From NCBI GenBank assembly GCA_022606425.2, contig JAHDVF020000230.1:124001-188000 (forward strand): 64,000 nucleotides of DNA, given 5' to 3'. The notes under the pieces were generated by a model that was not told where the DNA came from, ran no database searches, and saw nothing but the letters and a program-made list of their open reading frames with translations. The first letter of the stretch is position 1. The number at the start of each line of letters is the position of its first letter. This DNA is from Lepidostoma basale (Eukaryota > Arthropoda > Insecta > Trichoptera > Lepidostomatidae). Below, piece by piece: positions 11,855 through 22,630 of the stretch. Made by a program: the position numbers and the translations under genes.

Positions 11855-12341
11855 ATGTATACAAATATTTGTAGACAAATACTGGATTTTACTCATTGCG
11901 GGTTAATCATTATAAGGGTTAATTGTATCTCAACAGAGACGAAGATGTAAATTGTTTTCTGGGAACAGAATATGGTGGTCGAGGCGCTTACAGGACTTAT
12001 GACCTGTCACCGTTATCTAGCACTGTATAATTGCAAAGCCTTTCACATTGCATTAAAAAAGATTTTCTATTTAAAGCTTTCACCTAATCTAAATAGATGG
12101 AGCTAGTGTAGACTAAACTTAAAAATGTGAAGTATTTTTCAACATTGTAGCATATATACATCTTCCAAAAATTTGTCGGACGCGGTGGTCGTAAGTAGGG
12201 CGGAATGGAGAATGTTGTTAACATAAAGTAATCGCTTGACCCAACCAATGACAGGTCATAATTCCTGTAAGCGCCTCGACTACCAAATCTGTTCCCAGAA
12301 AACAATTTACATCTTCGTCTCTATTGAGATACAATTAATCC
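11855..12341. repeat. Family X copy 2 with long inverted ends
   Basis: The arms at about 11917-12009 and 12249-12341 are inverted repeats of about 93 bp with few differences: TTAATTGTATCTCAACAGAG outward, ATGACCTGTCA inward. The interior shares blocks with the other X copies (CCTTTCACATTGCATTAAA, TTCCAAAAATTTGTCGG). The outer flank 11855-11915 also matches X copies 4 and 5, so this copy has an extra inverted end set inside X-related sequence. No transposase. Confidence 0.75.
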
Positions 12342-12391
12342 TTAAAAATAATTATATTATTGATATAATATTATATAATTATTTTTAAGGA
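12339..12391. repeat. 19-bp perfect inverted repeat
   Basis: TCCTTAAAAATAATTATAT at 12339-12357 and its exact complement at 12373-12391, separated by 15 AT-only bases. Abuts the right end of family X copy 2. Confidence 0.9.
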
Positions 12392-12679
12392 TTTATTTGA
12401 TAAGATTAATAAGATAAATAAGATTTCTGATGAAACGTATGAAATATGGTTGGACAGTTGGACTTTGTGAAAAAACGTTTTTCAAGGACATGTTGGTTCA
12501 AATTATGTCTCGTAAACTTTTTTAAAACCAATTAAGATTACCATATGCATTTTATGCTAAAACTATTTTGGTCAACAATAATTATTTTAGAAATTGTATA
12601 AATATGTACTTAAACTACCATGAGAAATCATTCAATAATATTCACGTACATACAAGTAAGATTCAGACCGGAAGAGAAA

Positions 12680-12935
12680 TATTGAAATACGTAGGAGGTC
12701 GGGCGTAACGGATATCGTCGAGAGCGTGGTTTAGTTCAAATCGTCATTCGCGAAGATGTTGCCAGATTTGTAGACGAAAGATGGACCAGAAGGGAGGCGG
12801 AGTGGAGACCTCGTGAGGATAGAAGAAAGAGAAGGAGACCCCCCCACACGATAATTTGATAACATTCGAAAAATTGCTGGTGAAAGTAAAAGTGAGAAAT
12901 ATGGGGAGGCCTATGTTCAGCAATGGACGACATCT
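12680..12935 (+). mobile_element. LINE B RT C-terminal fragment
   Basis: Broken plus-strand frames keep a W-T-K/R..W..LV..EER-like stretch and, at 12905-12930, a GEAYVQQWT-type ending (present as GGCCTATGTTCAGCAATGGA). This is a common last segment of one insect LINE group. It ends at an AAG/CTT-rich junction. Confidence 0.65.
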
Positions 12936-13080
12936 TCTTCTTCTTATTTTTGTCCTGTCACATCTCCGTGGTACATAGGGCCTCGAGGAACCTTCTCCAC
13001 CCGACTCTATTGCATGCCTGATGCCTAGTCGTCTGTGGTGGTATGTCGTGTGAGCAGGAGGGAAGATGAATAAAGAATAT
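12936..13080 (-). mobile_element. LINE B 3' end with (AAG)n tail
   Basis: The complement reads GTCGGGTGGAGAAGGTTCCT..GTACCACGGAGATGTGACAGG and ends in AAGAAGAAGAAG. The same 3' end is at 59113-59210, where it is a clean insertion. Lies tail-to-tail with the preceding plus-strand fragment. Confidence 0.75.
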
Positions 13081-13084
13081 AGTC

Positions 13085-13263
13085 CACATAGCCCCACAAC
13101 TGGAAGATGGAAGAAGAAAACCGGGTCGGTTCTGCAACGTGGAAGTCCACAATTAGCAACGGCCTGAGGACACTGGGACTGGACATCCAGGTGACCCAGG
13201 ATCGCGAGACTTGGCAGCGCCATATAAGGAGAGCCGACTCAAAATAAAACGAAGAAGAAGATT
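13085..13263 (+). mobile_element. LINE RT C-terminal fragment with (GAA)n tail
   Basis: Encodes, with stops, a GRWKKK..R-like stretch and then an (A)QDRETWQRHIRRADSK-like end (13195-13245, in a shifted frame), and finishes GAAGAAGAAGA. A longer minus-strand frame of 159 codons over 12744-13223 is only its antisense shadow. Confidence 0.65.
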
Positions 13264-13734
13264 ATCAAAGTATATGCTACAATAAAGTTTATTATAAAGA
13301 AAAATACAGGATTACAACAAGTGCGATACGTCACCCAATTTATCGCTGCGTGCTTGGAATATCGAAAGAGTTTACACAGGTTACTATTATATTTGAATCG
13401 GTTGGACAAACTTCGTCGAAGAGGGTAGTAATATACCCACACACAATAAACATTGTTTCAGGGACCCGGCCTGACCCGCTTCGCAAGGGTAATAAAGCCT
13501 TCGTTCGTGGTAGTCCAATGAAGATATTAAATATGGAATACGGTCTACTGTTTGCTTTCACGATAATCGATATCATTCTGAATAAATTATTCATCACCCT
13601 ATTGTCAAAGGGTTTTTGTATGAACCGTTCGATTTAATTATTGTTATTAGGCATTTTCATTTTATTTTTGATAATTTAAAGAAATATAGCATTTTGTTAT
13701 CTTGCTTTTAAAAACAAAACAAAAAACAAAACAT
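13264..13734. other. Spacer with unrelated open frames
   Basis: Overlapping frames of 85-95 codons on both strands (13340-13637) show no family resemblance. I regard them as chance. Confidence 0.4.
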
Positions 13735-13797
13735 CTTGCAGTTTCCCCGCAGGGGCAGGCAGAGAGAATGGACCGCCACACTACTCTATCCTGACAT
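13735..13797 (-). mobile_element. LINE A 3' end, outer part of nested pair
   Basis: Carries the LINE A terminus (CCCCGCAGGGGCAGGCAGAG..GGACCGCCACAC) and stops at CTGACAT, where LINE C is inserted. The other half resumes at 14581. Confidence 0.85.
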
Positions 13798-14580
13798 CTT
13801 CTTCTCTGGTTTCAATCCTGGGATTGGTTTGCAGCAATTTCCTCCATTATTCTCTTCCATTTTTCCCTGTCTTGTGCGGTTCTTTTGAAATCTGCATATG
13901 ATGAGCAGCGTACGTCCACCAACAGGTCCTCCAGGTACTCTCGGCGTGGGCGTCCCCTAGAGTTGGTCCCCTCGATCATACCCTCCATTATGGCATGCAA
14001 GAGACCTTCTTGACGTATTACATGGCCGATCCATCTTGCACGCCTTTCGGACAAGGTCCTGAGCAGGTGCCTTCCTCCTTCGATTCCTTGAAGAACTTCC
14101 TCCTCATTCGTGATGTGGTCTCTCCAGGAAATTCCAAAGAGCCTTCTATAGGACCACATCTCAAAAGCCTCTAGTCTCCGCTTATCCCTTTCGGATAGGC
14201 ACCATGTCTCGCAGCCGTACATCAAGACACTCCATACATAGGTCTTGATGAGGAGTATTCTCAGTTTTAGGTTTATATTATTTGACTCTATTATTTTCGA
14301 CCTTTTATTAAATGCAAGCCTAGCCTGATGTATACGGCTGTCGACCTCGCTCTTAGACCGACCGTCCCATGTTATTTTGCTCCCGAGGTAGACAAACTCC
14401 TTGGTGTTCTTTAGTGGAACTCCTGACATCACTACTCTCATCTGATGTTGCGTTCGGCCTACAGTCAGCAGCTTTGTTTTGTCCTTATTTATCTTCATGT
14501 TGTAGCTATCTTGAAGAATGTCTTGCAAAGTATCTAAGGCCTCCTGCAGTTCCTCCTCACTTTCAGCAACCATAGCAATA
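13798..14580 (-). pseudogene. LINE C: 5'-truncated reverse transcriptase, 253 codons
   Basis: The frame at 13812-14573 is the C-terminal part of a non-LTR retrotransposon reverse transcriptase. It begins with IAMVAESEEELQ, the segment that normally directly follows the catalytic YADD motif, so the polymerase core is missing by 5' truncation. It then keeps the INKDKTKLL and FVYLGSKIT motifs, the LMYGCETWCL segment, WRDHITNEEEV, RRARWIGHVIRQE and the GRPRREYLEDLL end with AQDREKWKRIME. The insert is flanked by 7-bp direct repeats CTGACAT (13791-13797, 14581-14587), a target duplication inside a LINE A copy. The frame is open end to end, so the insertion is fairly recent, but it cannot be active. 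A second copy is at 23430-23790. Confidence 0.9.
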
Positions 14581-15090
14581 CTGACATACCTTTCTAGATT
14601 CCTTTACATTCATACAGCGAGTCATACACGCACGTCGATTCTTCCGGCTTTTGATTTGACCAACCTTTAAAATTTGATTAATTTGGTCTTGCCATGTTTT
14701 CCTCAGTCTACCTTGACACCGTACTCTATTTACATCGCTTACGTATACTTTTTTAACCATTGTAACTTCACCCATGCGCTCCATATGTCCGAACCAACGC
14801 AGCGATCCTTACATTATTTTGTTCATAATACCTTCTTTCGCTCTACATTCCTTTTTTATTATCAGCATTTAAGATTCTGTCGTACATCGTTCTACCACAC
14901 ATACGTCTTAGGGACCTCATCTCTACCGCATTTATTCTGCTCTCATCCTTCATCTGCCAGTTCCATGCTTCGCTTCCATACATAATGGTTGGGACTAGAA
15001 TTCCATTGTGAACGGCCATTTTCGCTTTCATTGATAAATTATTGTTTCCAATAACTACTGTTACCTTGCTGTTAAAAGGTTATATTCTTG
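14581..15090 (-). mobile_element. LINE A RT C-terminus, inner part of nested pair
   Basis: Two broken frames: 14563-14784 with MERMGEVTMVKKVYVSDVN and a (G)RLRKTWQDQINQILK segment, and 14843-15031 with GSEAWNWQMKDESRINAVEM and RSLRRMCGRTMYDRI. In order they are the C-terminal half of the LINE A reverse transcriptase, split by a frameshift between 14785 and 14842. Confidence 0.85.
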
Positions 15091-15239
15091 TTTATTTTAT
15101 GAGCAGTTCTCAACATCATTACGCGAGAGCCAAATATACGTAAATAGTAAAACTATTATTGTGATTCTCGTGATATGTGATAGATAGCTAGTCTATATCC
15201 ATTTTATGGTTACGTGAATTCTACATTAGACCAAAGACT

Positions 15240-15312
15240 GTGTGAGAATCACAGAGTGGACAGTCCATCCTTTGTGATTAACGCTTCGGTGAAACGGCAT
15301 CATTATTACTTA
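15240..15312 (+). mobile_element. LINE A terminal scrap
   Basis: GTGGACAGTCCATCCTTTGT and GCTTCGGTGAAACGGCATCA match the last 70 bp of LINE A. Confidence 0.55.
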
Positions 15313-16079
15313 GTTAACCTCTTCGTGCGTACCGCCCCAGCCGTGGGGCCATTGAATACACGGTTAGATAGCGTATGGCCCCATGCATGGAGCTCATTTA
15401 TAATTTCTCGAATATTTCTAGATTATATGAAAATTTGGACTACCGGCGACATCTATTGGTTTACACAAAATTTAATAATTTACCTGCTAGTTTCATGTTT
15501 CACAAACTGAAAAAAATATGATATGGAAAGGTCCTTAATATCTCACTACTCGAAAGGTTTAATAATATTCTGTATTAGAGTATCAGAAATACTTTTATTA
15601 ATTATCTAAGGTGGTTAATTATTTTACAATTTTATTACTTTTTCTCATTTCTACTAAATAATATATAAATAAAATTGTTGTCTTCAGGAGCTTTAAAGGT
15701 TTTTATAAACAAAAACATCAAAAATAGAATGCGGAAATTTGGATGTATTGAACTGGTTTTATTTTAATGAAAACAAAACGTCCAAGCTTTTTTTAAAGAA
15801 ATGTTATATAAAACGGGTAAAACAATACTCCTTAATGTAAATTAATATTTCGTTTCAAGTTCAAGAAGAGTCTTTTATCAACTTTTAAATTTAGAAAAAT
15901 AATTAAATTTCTTTGAATTCCGTGTAGTATAATAATTTTCTCTTCAACTTCGAAAAAAATTGGAAACGCTGCCATGGTAGGTAATTTTCCAAAAAATGTA
16001 TTATAATTAAATTAACCGTGAAAATGTATAACAATATTTTTCTTCTATATTCGCCTTACCTTTGTGTTGTTGATTCTTA
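15313..16079. other. AT-rich spacer
   Basis: No recognised element. 15330-15400 is locally GC-richer without an open frame. Confidence 0.4.
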
Positions 16080-16175
16080 TTAAAATAAATGTAACTGCGA
16101 TAAATATTACAACACTTTATTTTACTTACCACAGACATGTTTCGGTTATAATTTGGGCTCGGATTTATATTCGCC
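16080..16175 (-). repeat. Hammerhead-like repeat scrap
   Basis: The minus strand reads CCGAAACATGTCTGTGGTAA, with the GAA-ACATGT-C signature seen in families Y and W, followed by AAAATAAAGTG. The upstream CUGAUGA-type box is not recognisable. Confidence 0.4.
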
Positions 16176-17014
16176 AAAAAAAGTAAAAAATATTCTCTTT
16201 CTAATGTCCCGAATATTATTTTATATTCTCATTAATTCAAATATTATTTTATATAACCTTATGTTTACTATTAACTAGAAAAAACAAAATCTCATGTGTG
16301 AAAGACGAACTAGTTATTGCATTGTACAATTTCGGTGCAACACAGACTCCTGCTTAATTACTCTCACCTAAAAATATGCAACTTAATTGCTCTCCCTCGA
16401 AAACCCTGAAATATTCGCTAAACCATAAAAAATGTTTTTATATTCTTTAATAACTATGATTATTGGGGATCTATATAGGTATCTCAAAACGCCGTCTTAT
16501 TGAAAACTAAGTCCAGGAAAAAAAAATTATTTGAATTTCGAGCTTTAGTTATAACATAAACATTTTCAGTGTTAAATTTTTTTTAACGGGTTATAACTTT
16601 GTACTGAGAAGAATAAGATAATATTATTTTGAAAATCTTTAAGGTTTTCATGTCTATTTGAAAAAAAATATTTATAGTTATTTTATAAATGGGATGTTTT
16701 TTATAAGGTCATGTTTCGCGTTAAACGGGCCAATAAGGCGGACGGTGCGTGAAGCACGCGAGCCCTCTAATAATATTACGGTTTTATGCCGCTTTCATCC
16801 CTTAACCGTCGCGTTGCCATGTGGTAAATTGAGTTTCCACTGCCAATTTAAAGTTGATTTTCTTAAAACCTATGGACCTTAATATTATTAAAAAAATTGT
16901 AATCCTCCATTGAAGTGTTTTCAATATTTCGTAATAAAAAAAAAAGCAAAAAATTACTTCCTTCATCCCAAAAAAAAATATTTTCTAAGACTGCCCTCAC
17001 CTTCATTCGTGTTA
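16176..17014. other. AT-rich spacer
   Basis: Nothing recognised. A frame of 74 codons at 16658-16882 has no family resemblance. Confidence 0.4.
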
Positions 17015-17260
17015 AAGTAGAATTTGTTTTGCTAATATTTACAACTTTATCAAAAGTGACAAATACTTACTCGCTGTTTTGAACGTATTATAAATTATAT
17101 CTTTGACCTTTTCAATATGTACGTAATAATACCACTGTGGACGGAAACGCAGGACGCAACTTAATAATATCAGAACTGTGAAAATATTAACACTTTACCA
17201 AAAGGGAAAAATATTAATACGTACTCGTTGTCTTGAACGTACTATACATTTTGCCTAGGT
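17015..17260. repeat. Diverged direct repeat pair
   Basis: CTTTATCAAAAGTGACAAAT..TTTTGAACGTATTATA (about 17045-17095) recurs as CTTTACCAAAAGGGAAAAAT..TCTTGAACGTACTATA (about 17193-17246). Confidence 0.6.
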
Positions 17261-17799
17261 GCCTTTATCCCCGCCCCGCCGGCCGCTGCGCGCAGACAAG
17301 TTTATACCCGATGTCTAGTCGCCCGTATGCTATGACGCATTACATATCAGAAATCGCATGGTTCCAGAAAAAAATTAATAATGATATGTTTTTCAAATAA
17401 TCCATGTATGTTATAGATATCGATCTATTCCTAATGAAATTCCCTACAAGATGACATAAATTAAATTTTGATTCATCTAGTCATATGCTTGATATTTAGA
17501 TAAAGTTAGCGGTAAACTGAACTTACCACATGGGAGCGAGCGTTTTGTTTTGAACACGGTACGTTAAGGGTTAACAGTATTACGATAATCCAACCATCAT
17601 TGTTTACTAGAGATGTTTGGATCTCAACGCATATTGTGAAACAATATATGTGTTCTTTTCCAAGTTGAATTGACCAACTTCTGCAATTGCTCAATCTTTA
17701 TAAAAAAAAAAACAATAGACAAGAGGTCAATAGATACTTTGTTTCACCCAAAAACCTGATATTTTTAGAGAAATAAACCTGATATTCTTAAAAATTGAT
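17261..17799. other. Spacer, nothing recognised
   Basis: A short GC-rich patch (17270-17300) with no frame; the rest is AT-rich. Confidence 0.4.
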
Positions 17800-17945
17800 T
17801 GTTTCTTGAACAATGATGTAAAAATCCAAACTAATTAATTAATATAAATAAAAGCGTCTGTCTTCTTGAAGTTTTATAACATTTTAAATAATGGAATGAC
17901 ATCTTTTACCTCGCTAAGGCATTATCAAATGTGGCGAGAATTATT
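17800..17945 (-). repeat. Family Y repeat
   Basis: Contains TTGTTTCTTGAACAATGATG, AGCGTCTGTCTTCTTGAAG and GGCATTATCAAATGTGGCG. The GAAAC part is degraded. Confidence 0.65.
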
Positions 17946-17949
17946 TATT

Positions 17950-18375
17950 TTTATTTTTTAGATCCTTTAAGTCCGTTGTGCTTCATCGGCTCTGGGGTCC
18001 TCGCAAGGATAATTCACCAGGCAGGTCCAGCGGTGTCAGTCGGGGAAGGTGACAAGCCGGAATGGGTAAATAAAAGTGTGGTTTGTCAATTTTAACAAAA
18101 TATAAATTTATTTGAAATAAAAGAAACTTACCCTAGACATAATTATCCTTATGGTGGCCACTTAATTATAAACTAACTAGCCTAAGAAACACTTAAAACT
18201 CACTATAATCTAAGGCGGCGGCTCCAGCCAAGAGGACGTGCTCGGGCAAGGGCGGGAAGAAGTGGCGTTCGGTAGCATGATGGGGAGGGGTGAATCAGCC
18301 ATGGCTCTCTCTCGACTCTGACGCTGAGTCGGTGACAGGGCTGGGGACGGCGACCGGGTCACGACGGGGAGTTAT
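17950..18375 (-). other. GC-rich insert, possibly an LTR or UTR remnant
   Basis: Read on the minus strand: a GC-rich part (18375-18205), an AT-rich middle with CAAATAAATTTATATTTTG (polyadenylation-like, near 18110), then GTCACCTTCCCCGACTGACA and GAGGACCCCAGAGCCGATGA. It differs sharply in composition from its neighbours. The layout would fit an LTR or the 3' end of a retrocopy, but I find no second copy, primer site or target duplication. Confidence 0.35.
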
Positions 18376-18439
18376 ATTCTAACCATTTTATTGTTTTTCA
18401 AAATAAGCACGGGTATTGCAAGTAATTATGAAATAAATT

Positions 18440-18805
18440 ATAACATATAGATTGGAGTGACATCTCCGGGCGGTTTCTAGCAATGCGCTAAATGGCGGTA
18501 GCCTTTCACATTGCGTTAAAAAGATCTTCTGCTTAATGCTTAAAATGCAATCTTCATAGATGGCGTTAGCGTGTAGATTGAATAAACTACCATGCAAAAT
18601 GTGGTTTTGCAGATTAACATATATACAACTTCCAAAAGTTTGTCAGACATGGTGGTCATAAGAAAAAATGTGGAATGGAGAATGTTGTTTTACATAAAGC
18701 GTGCGCTTAACCCAACCAATGACAGGTCATAAGTCCTGTAAACGCCTCGATCAACCATATTCTGTTTCCAATTTGCATCTTCGTCTCTATTGAGATACAA
18801 TTGAT
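18440..18805 (-). repeat. Family X repeat (copy 3)
   Basis: Contains GCCTTTCACATTGCGTTAAA, CATAGATGGCGTTAGCG, TTCCAAAAGTTTGTCAGACA, the GACAGGTCATAAGTCCTGTA block and the end CTCTATTGAGATACAATTG. No partner inverted end. Confidence 0.75.
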
Positions 18806-18969
18806 TCTTGAATTATGAAATATTCCATTCAGGTGTATTTTAAGTTTTGAATATTCCTTAATACTATGGTAAAACTATGTTACCATTACGCATCTCCCCG
18901 AACGGTAATGTTCTTTATTGATACACTTATCTCGATTCATTTGATTCAAACATAGTATCTCGTATGCAC

Positions 18970-19135
18970 GTCGATTTGTTTAATTACTTCCGCTTTTGTC
19001 TTTATTTCGACAGCTACCGGTTTCGCCAGGCTGGCTGTCGGATTAAAGATAAAATAGGCAGCAGTTAAACAAAAATAGTTTCAATTAAATAGTCCATTGT
19101 ATGGCCGAAAGACAATGATACTTCTACACTGTATG
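18970..19135 (-). repeat. Family Z repeat joined to a family V end
   Basis: The minus strand has GGCGAAACCGGTAGCTGTCG (GAA, palindrome ACCGGT at 19021-19016, then A). A second Z copy is at 46915-47010. The segment 19080-19130 (TAGTCCATTGTATGGCCGAA..GATACTTC) matches the ends of V at 40785 and 62125. Confidence 0.55.
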
Positions 19136-19633
19136 ATAATCACATTTTTATAATTTATTTAGTAAATGCTTCCCAATTTTTTTATTTGTTATACAATATA
19201 CTCGTAACTGACCTATGTAAAAAATTAAGACTAAAGTGTGATTGAAAATAAATTTGCATTGCATTTAAATATTTAATATTATTATATAATATGTTATTAT
19301 ATATTATATAAATATCATTGTACATTTTACATTTCTGAATCACAAAAAAAAATTGGGTTTTTTTCCTGTAATTGAACGACAAATAATTCATAGGTTTAGT
19401 TACGTTGAGGATTCGCATTTGTGCCAAAAAAAACTTAGATTAGGGATCCCAACCCTATTTAAATTTCTAGATTTTTAAAATCGTATAAATATTCTGTACA
19501 AAAATAACTAGATTTAAATGCAATAGCGAAGGCTGTGAAATTATTCGCGCATGTACTTTTGTAGAGAAAAATCCATGAGTTGGGTTTTTTCAGTAGCGTT
19601 TCTTTTAAGTCCTTTTAAAATACTTTTAACAAA

Positions 19634-19770
19634 GAATGCGAGAATTTTACGTTAATGATGTAAATGGGGTACGAAGTCGAGGCAGACCGAGGAAAACATG
19701 GCATGACCAAATTAATCAAATTTTAAAGGTTGATCATGTTAGAAGTCGGAGGAATCGACGTGTTAAGCGA
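19634..19770 (+). mobile_element. LINE A RT C-terminal fragment
   Basis: The frame reads FYVNDVNGVRSRGRPRKTWH then DQINQILKVDHVRSRRNRRV, the most conserved part of LINE A. It breaks off at about 19766 where family X begins. Confidence 0.85.
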
Positions 19771-19772
19771 TC

Positions 19773-20145
19773 AGTTTATGTTAACAACCGCTTTCTCCAT
19801 TCCTCCCTTCTTACGACCACCACGTCTGACATTTTTTTGAAAGATGTAAAATATACATCTTGTATAATATACATTGTATATATGCTACTATGTTTAGAAG
19901 ACTTCGCATTTTTTAGGTCAATCTACACTAGCGCCGTCTATTAAGATTAAACATAAGCATTAATCAGAACATCTTTATAAATGCAATGTAAAAAGTTTAC
20001 GCAATTATCATACTGCTAGACAACGCCTGGAGACCCAATCTTCAATTTTTATGCTTTTAACTTTGATTAGTTTTTATACAATTTTTTTTTTTTTAATTTT
20101 TGTTTACAGTATTTGTCTACAAGTGTTTGTATATATTCAAAACAC
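19773..20145 (+). repeat. Family X repeat (copy 4)
   Basis: The X blocks are in inverted order relative to copy 3: CCATTCCTCCCTTCTTACGA, CACTAGCGCCGTCTATTA, and the outer GTATTTGTCTACAAGTGTTT near 20110. Both termini are truncated. Confidence 0.7.
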
Positions 20146-20149
20146 AAAT

Positions 20150-20397
20150 CACTAAATTTTAGCTATAAGAATATAGTATAATGTGTGAGTGAGCGGGACA
20201 AACATGGGAGAAAATATTAGATTAAATGCGGCCTGGCATCCCCTTGCGAATGGTATATATTAAATGTAAGTCCTGGATGGATAGGGAATAGGCCTAGGAA
20301 GTGCATAAGCGAGGCCCTCGAAAGGGCGCCGCTGCGCCCTATTACATTCTCGGATATGTGGTGGAAACCCCCTTCTCTGTTTACAACTGTGTTTTTT
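20150..20397. other. Unclassified, moderately GC-rich segment
   Basis: 20215-20385 has balanced composition and frames of about 63 codons on the minus strand with no resemblance I recognise. It ends exactly where family X copy 5 starts, so it may be part of another element. Confidence 0.35.
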
Positions 20398-20790
20398 TTG
20401 TATCTCAATAGAGACGAAGATGCAAATTGGAAAATGAATATGGTTGATCAAGGTGTTAACAGGACTTATGACCTGTCGTTGGTTGGGTTAAGCGCACGCT
20501 TTATGTAATTACAACATTCCCCATTCCACCTTTCTTTATGACCATGTCTGACAAATTTTTGGAAGTTGTATATATGTTAAAGTCCAACACCAGAATTCAC
20601 ATGTCAGTTTCAATGTGTCATTTATGAAGATTTGATTATATATGTTAATCTCTAAGATTATTCTATATAATCTACATACTAACGCCATCTATGAAGATTT
20701 ATGTTTATTAAGCATTAGGCAGAACATAAATCATGAATTGATAACCCGCAATGGGTGAAAGCCAGTATTCGTATACAAGTATATGTATAC
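20398..20790 (+). repeat. Family X repeat (copy 5)
   Basis: Starts GTATCTCAATAGAGACGAAG, continues with ACAGGACTTATGACCTGTCG, GCGCACGCTTTATGTAATTA, TAACGCCATCTATGAAGATT, and ends GATAACCCGCAATGGGTGAA..GTATACAAGTATATGTATAC. It is the longest single-ended copy and shows what the non-TIR end looks like. Confidence 0.8.
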
Positions 20791-21469
20791 ATTAAAAAAA
20801 TATTTTAAAAATATTAATTCAACATGGCATAGTAATGTTGGTCAGTTTTTAAGATATATTAAAATAATTTGAACGCACGTAGCTGTTTAATCTGATTTGA
20901 GCGTTCACGATCCGCACTGGTTGCCGACAGTAAGTCCATGTATCTGGCTTGTTGTGTATTCAGGGTCGGTATTCAGTTAGGGTCTGGGAGTCGCTTAGCA
21001 TGCCGACAGCGGCCGCTTTGATTTACAGCGGGAAAGAAAGCGGTTTGTTCAGCAGATTTCATTATAAGTATTGAAAACGTACAGAGAAACACGAGCCGAA
21101 AACCTAAAATGGCGCTTAATAGTTTCGCAAGATTTTTTTTAATCCATTCTACACTCATATATAACACCAAAAAATAAATAGCTATCATAACCAAAATTTC
21201 ATTTTCAAAGCAAAATCGGGTTGAATGTAAAATACTTTTTAAATATGTTTAAGTATAATGTTCAAATTGACACCTTATTCAAGAGCACCAAACCCCTGAT
21301 CATGGTATGCTGCGCCATGAAATTTGTTCTGCTATGCGGTATGCACAGCAGATCATGTCTTCTAGCCCGAGCATACTTGTCTGGTGCATTGAAATCATAA
21401 CACTCTAAGAGGTATGGGTTATCAAAGAGGTTACGGAGTATTTTAAATCCTTAGATCATCAATGTTCTT
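20791..21469. other. Spacer, nothing recognised
   Basis: A short patch at 20890-21050 is less AT-rich. No frame or repeat family recognised. Confidence 0.4.
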
Positions 21470-21575
21470 TTATGAATGTGTATGAATGCGGAGGTATCTA
21501 GAAGGATATGTTAGGATAGAGTGGTATAACGGTACATTTTATTTATATACCCTACCGGGAAAAGGACGCGTTGGT
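21470..21575 (+). mobile_element. LINE A 3' scrap
   Basis: ATGAATGTGTATGAATGCGG..GGTATCTAGAAGGATATGTT and CCCTACCGGGAAAAGGACGC follow the LINE A 3' end with many changes. Confidence 0.5.
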
Positions 21576-21837
21576 TTGTTTTTGTCGTTGTATTAAAGTC
21601 ATTAGACCGAAAATCAAGGTCCTAGCCTAAAAAGGCTATAAAATTATATTTAATTTTGCTGTCACCAAGAAAACTTTGGACACAAGTAAATGATTGAAAT
21701 CTAAATAATTTAACTGTATTGTATTTTCCCGTTGCATCGATGACGGCGATTTTTTTTAATTTTGAACTCTTCCTTATGGATCAAGTTATACGAAACCATA
21801 ATAATCTCTTATTTCGGGAAAGACGCTTTAATTAACC
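21576..21837. other. AT-rich spacer
   Basis: Nothing recognised. Confidence 0.4.
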
Positions 21838-21848
21838 TTATATTCCCT

Positions 21849-22001
21849 GTTGGCGATGAGGTTCGCAACCCATCACACCGCGTCTCCCGCGAGGCGAAAA
21901 TAGAAGAATGGAGTGCCGCATCGGTTAAAGTGTGACAGTCCATTCTTTCTGCCTACCCTTTCGGAGAGACGGCATGATGGTTAGTTAGTTAGTCAGTTAG
22001 T
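21849..22001 (+). mobile_element. Short element with LINE A tail (copy 2), 153 bp with target duplication
   Basis: The head is GTTGGCGATGAGGTTCGCAA..CCGCGTCTCCCGCGAGGCGA. The last 75 bp equal the LINE A 3' end and finish in TTAGTTAGTTAGTCAGTTAG. It is flanked by an exact 11-bp duplication TTATATTCCCT (21838-21848 and 22002-22012), the mark of LINE-type target-primed insertion. GGTTCGCAACCC is near the pol III box B consensus, but no convincing box A is seen. Confidence 0.85.
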
Positions 22002-22119
22002 TTATATTCCCTATGTATATTATATATAAATCGGTATTATATTGTTCATTGTCTTTCAGCAAACTATTCTAGGTGAGCTTATATGTACGACTTAACGTAA
22101 TGTTAATCTTTTATTCTAA

Positions 22120-22630
22120 AACTAACTAACTAACTAACCATCACGCTGTCTCCCCGAAGGGGTAGGCAGAAAGAATGGACTATCACACTTTTCTTTCCTG
22201 ACATATTTCTCTCGATTCCTCAACATTCGTACATCGTGTCATGCACGTGCGTCGATTTCTCTGACTCCTCACATGGCCGACATTCAATATTTGATTTATT
22301 AGATCGTGCCACGTTTTTCTCGGTCTTCCTTTATTTCTGGTTCCATTTACATCATTAACATGTAATTTTTTTACCATTATTTCTTCCTTCATTCTTTCCA
22401 TATGTCCAAACCATCTTAATGATCCTTTCATTATTTTGTTCATAACACCATCATTCGCACCGCATTCACTTCTTATATTTTCATTCGACACTCATACACA
22501 GAGTATTCACACATTCGTCTAAGAGCTCTCATTTCTACTGCATTTATTCTACTTTCATCCTTGTTTTGCCAGTTTCATGCTTCGCTTCTATACATAAGTA
22601 TCGGTAGAAGAACACCATTACAGAACATAT
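22120..22630 (-). pseudogene. LINE A RT C-terminus, 102-codon frame
   Basis: The frame at 22183-22491 has RSECGANDGVMNKI, GSLRWFGHMERMKEE, VKKLHVNDVNGTRNKGRPRK and RRTCMTRCTNVEESRE: the complete tail of the LINE A protein. Its (TTAG)n tail, as CTAACTAACTAACTAACC, is at 22120-22139. Beyond 22491 the frame is lost, though CATTTATTCTACTTTCATCC and neighbours remain. Confidence 0.85.

Noticed and set aside
12744..13223. 159-codon minus-strand open frame
   Set aside because: It is antisense to plus-strand LINE RT remnants and spans the junction of two LINE fragments; no protein motif in its own frame.
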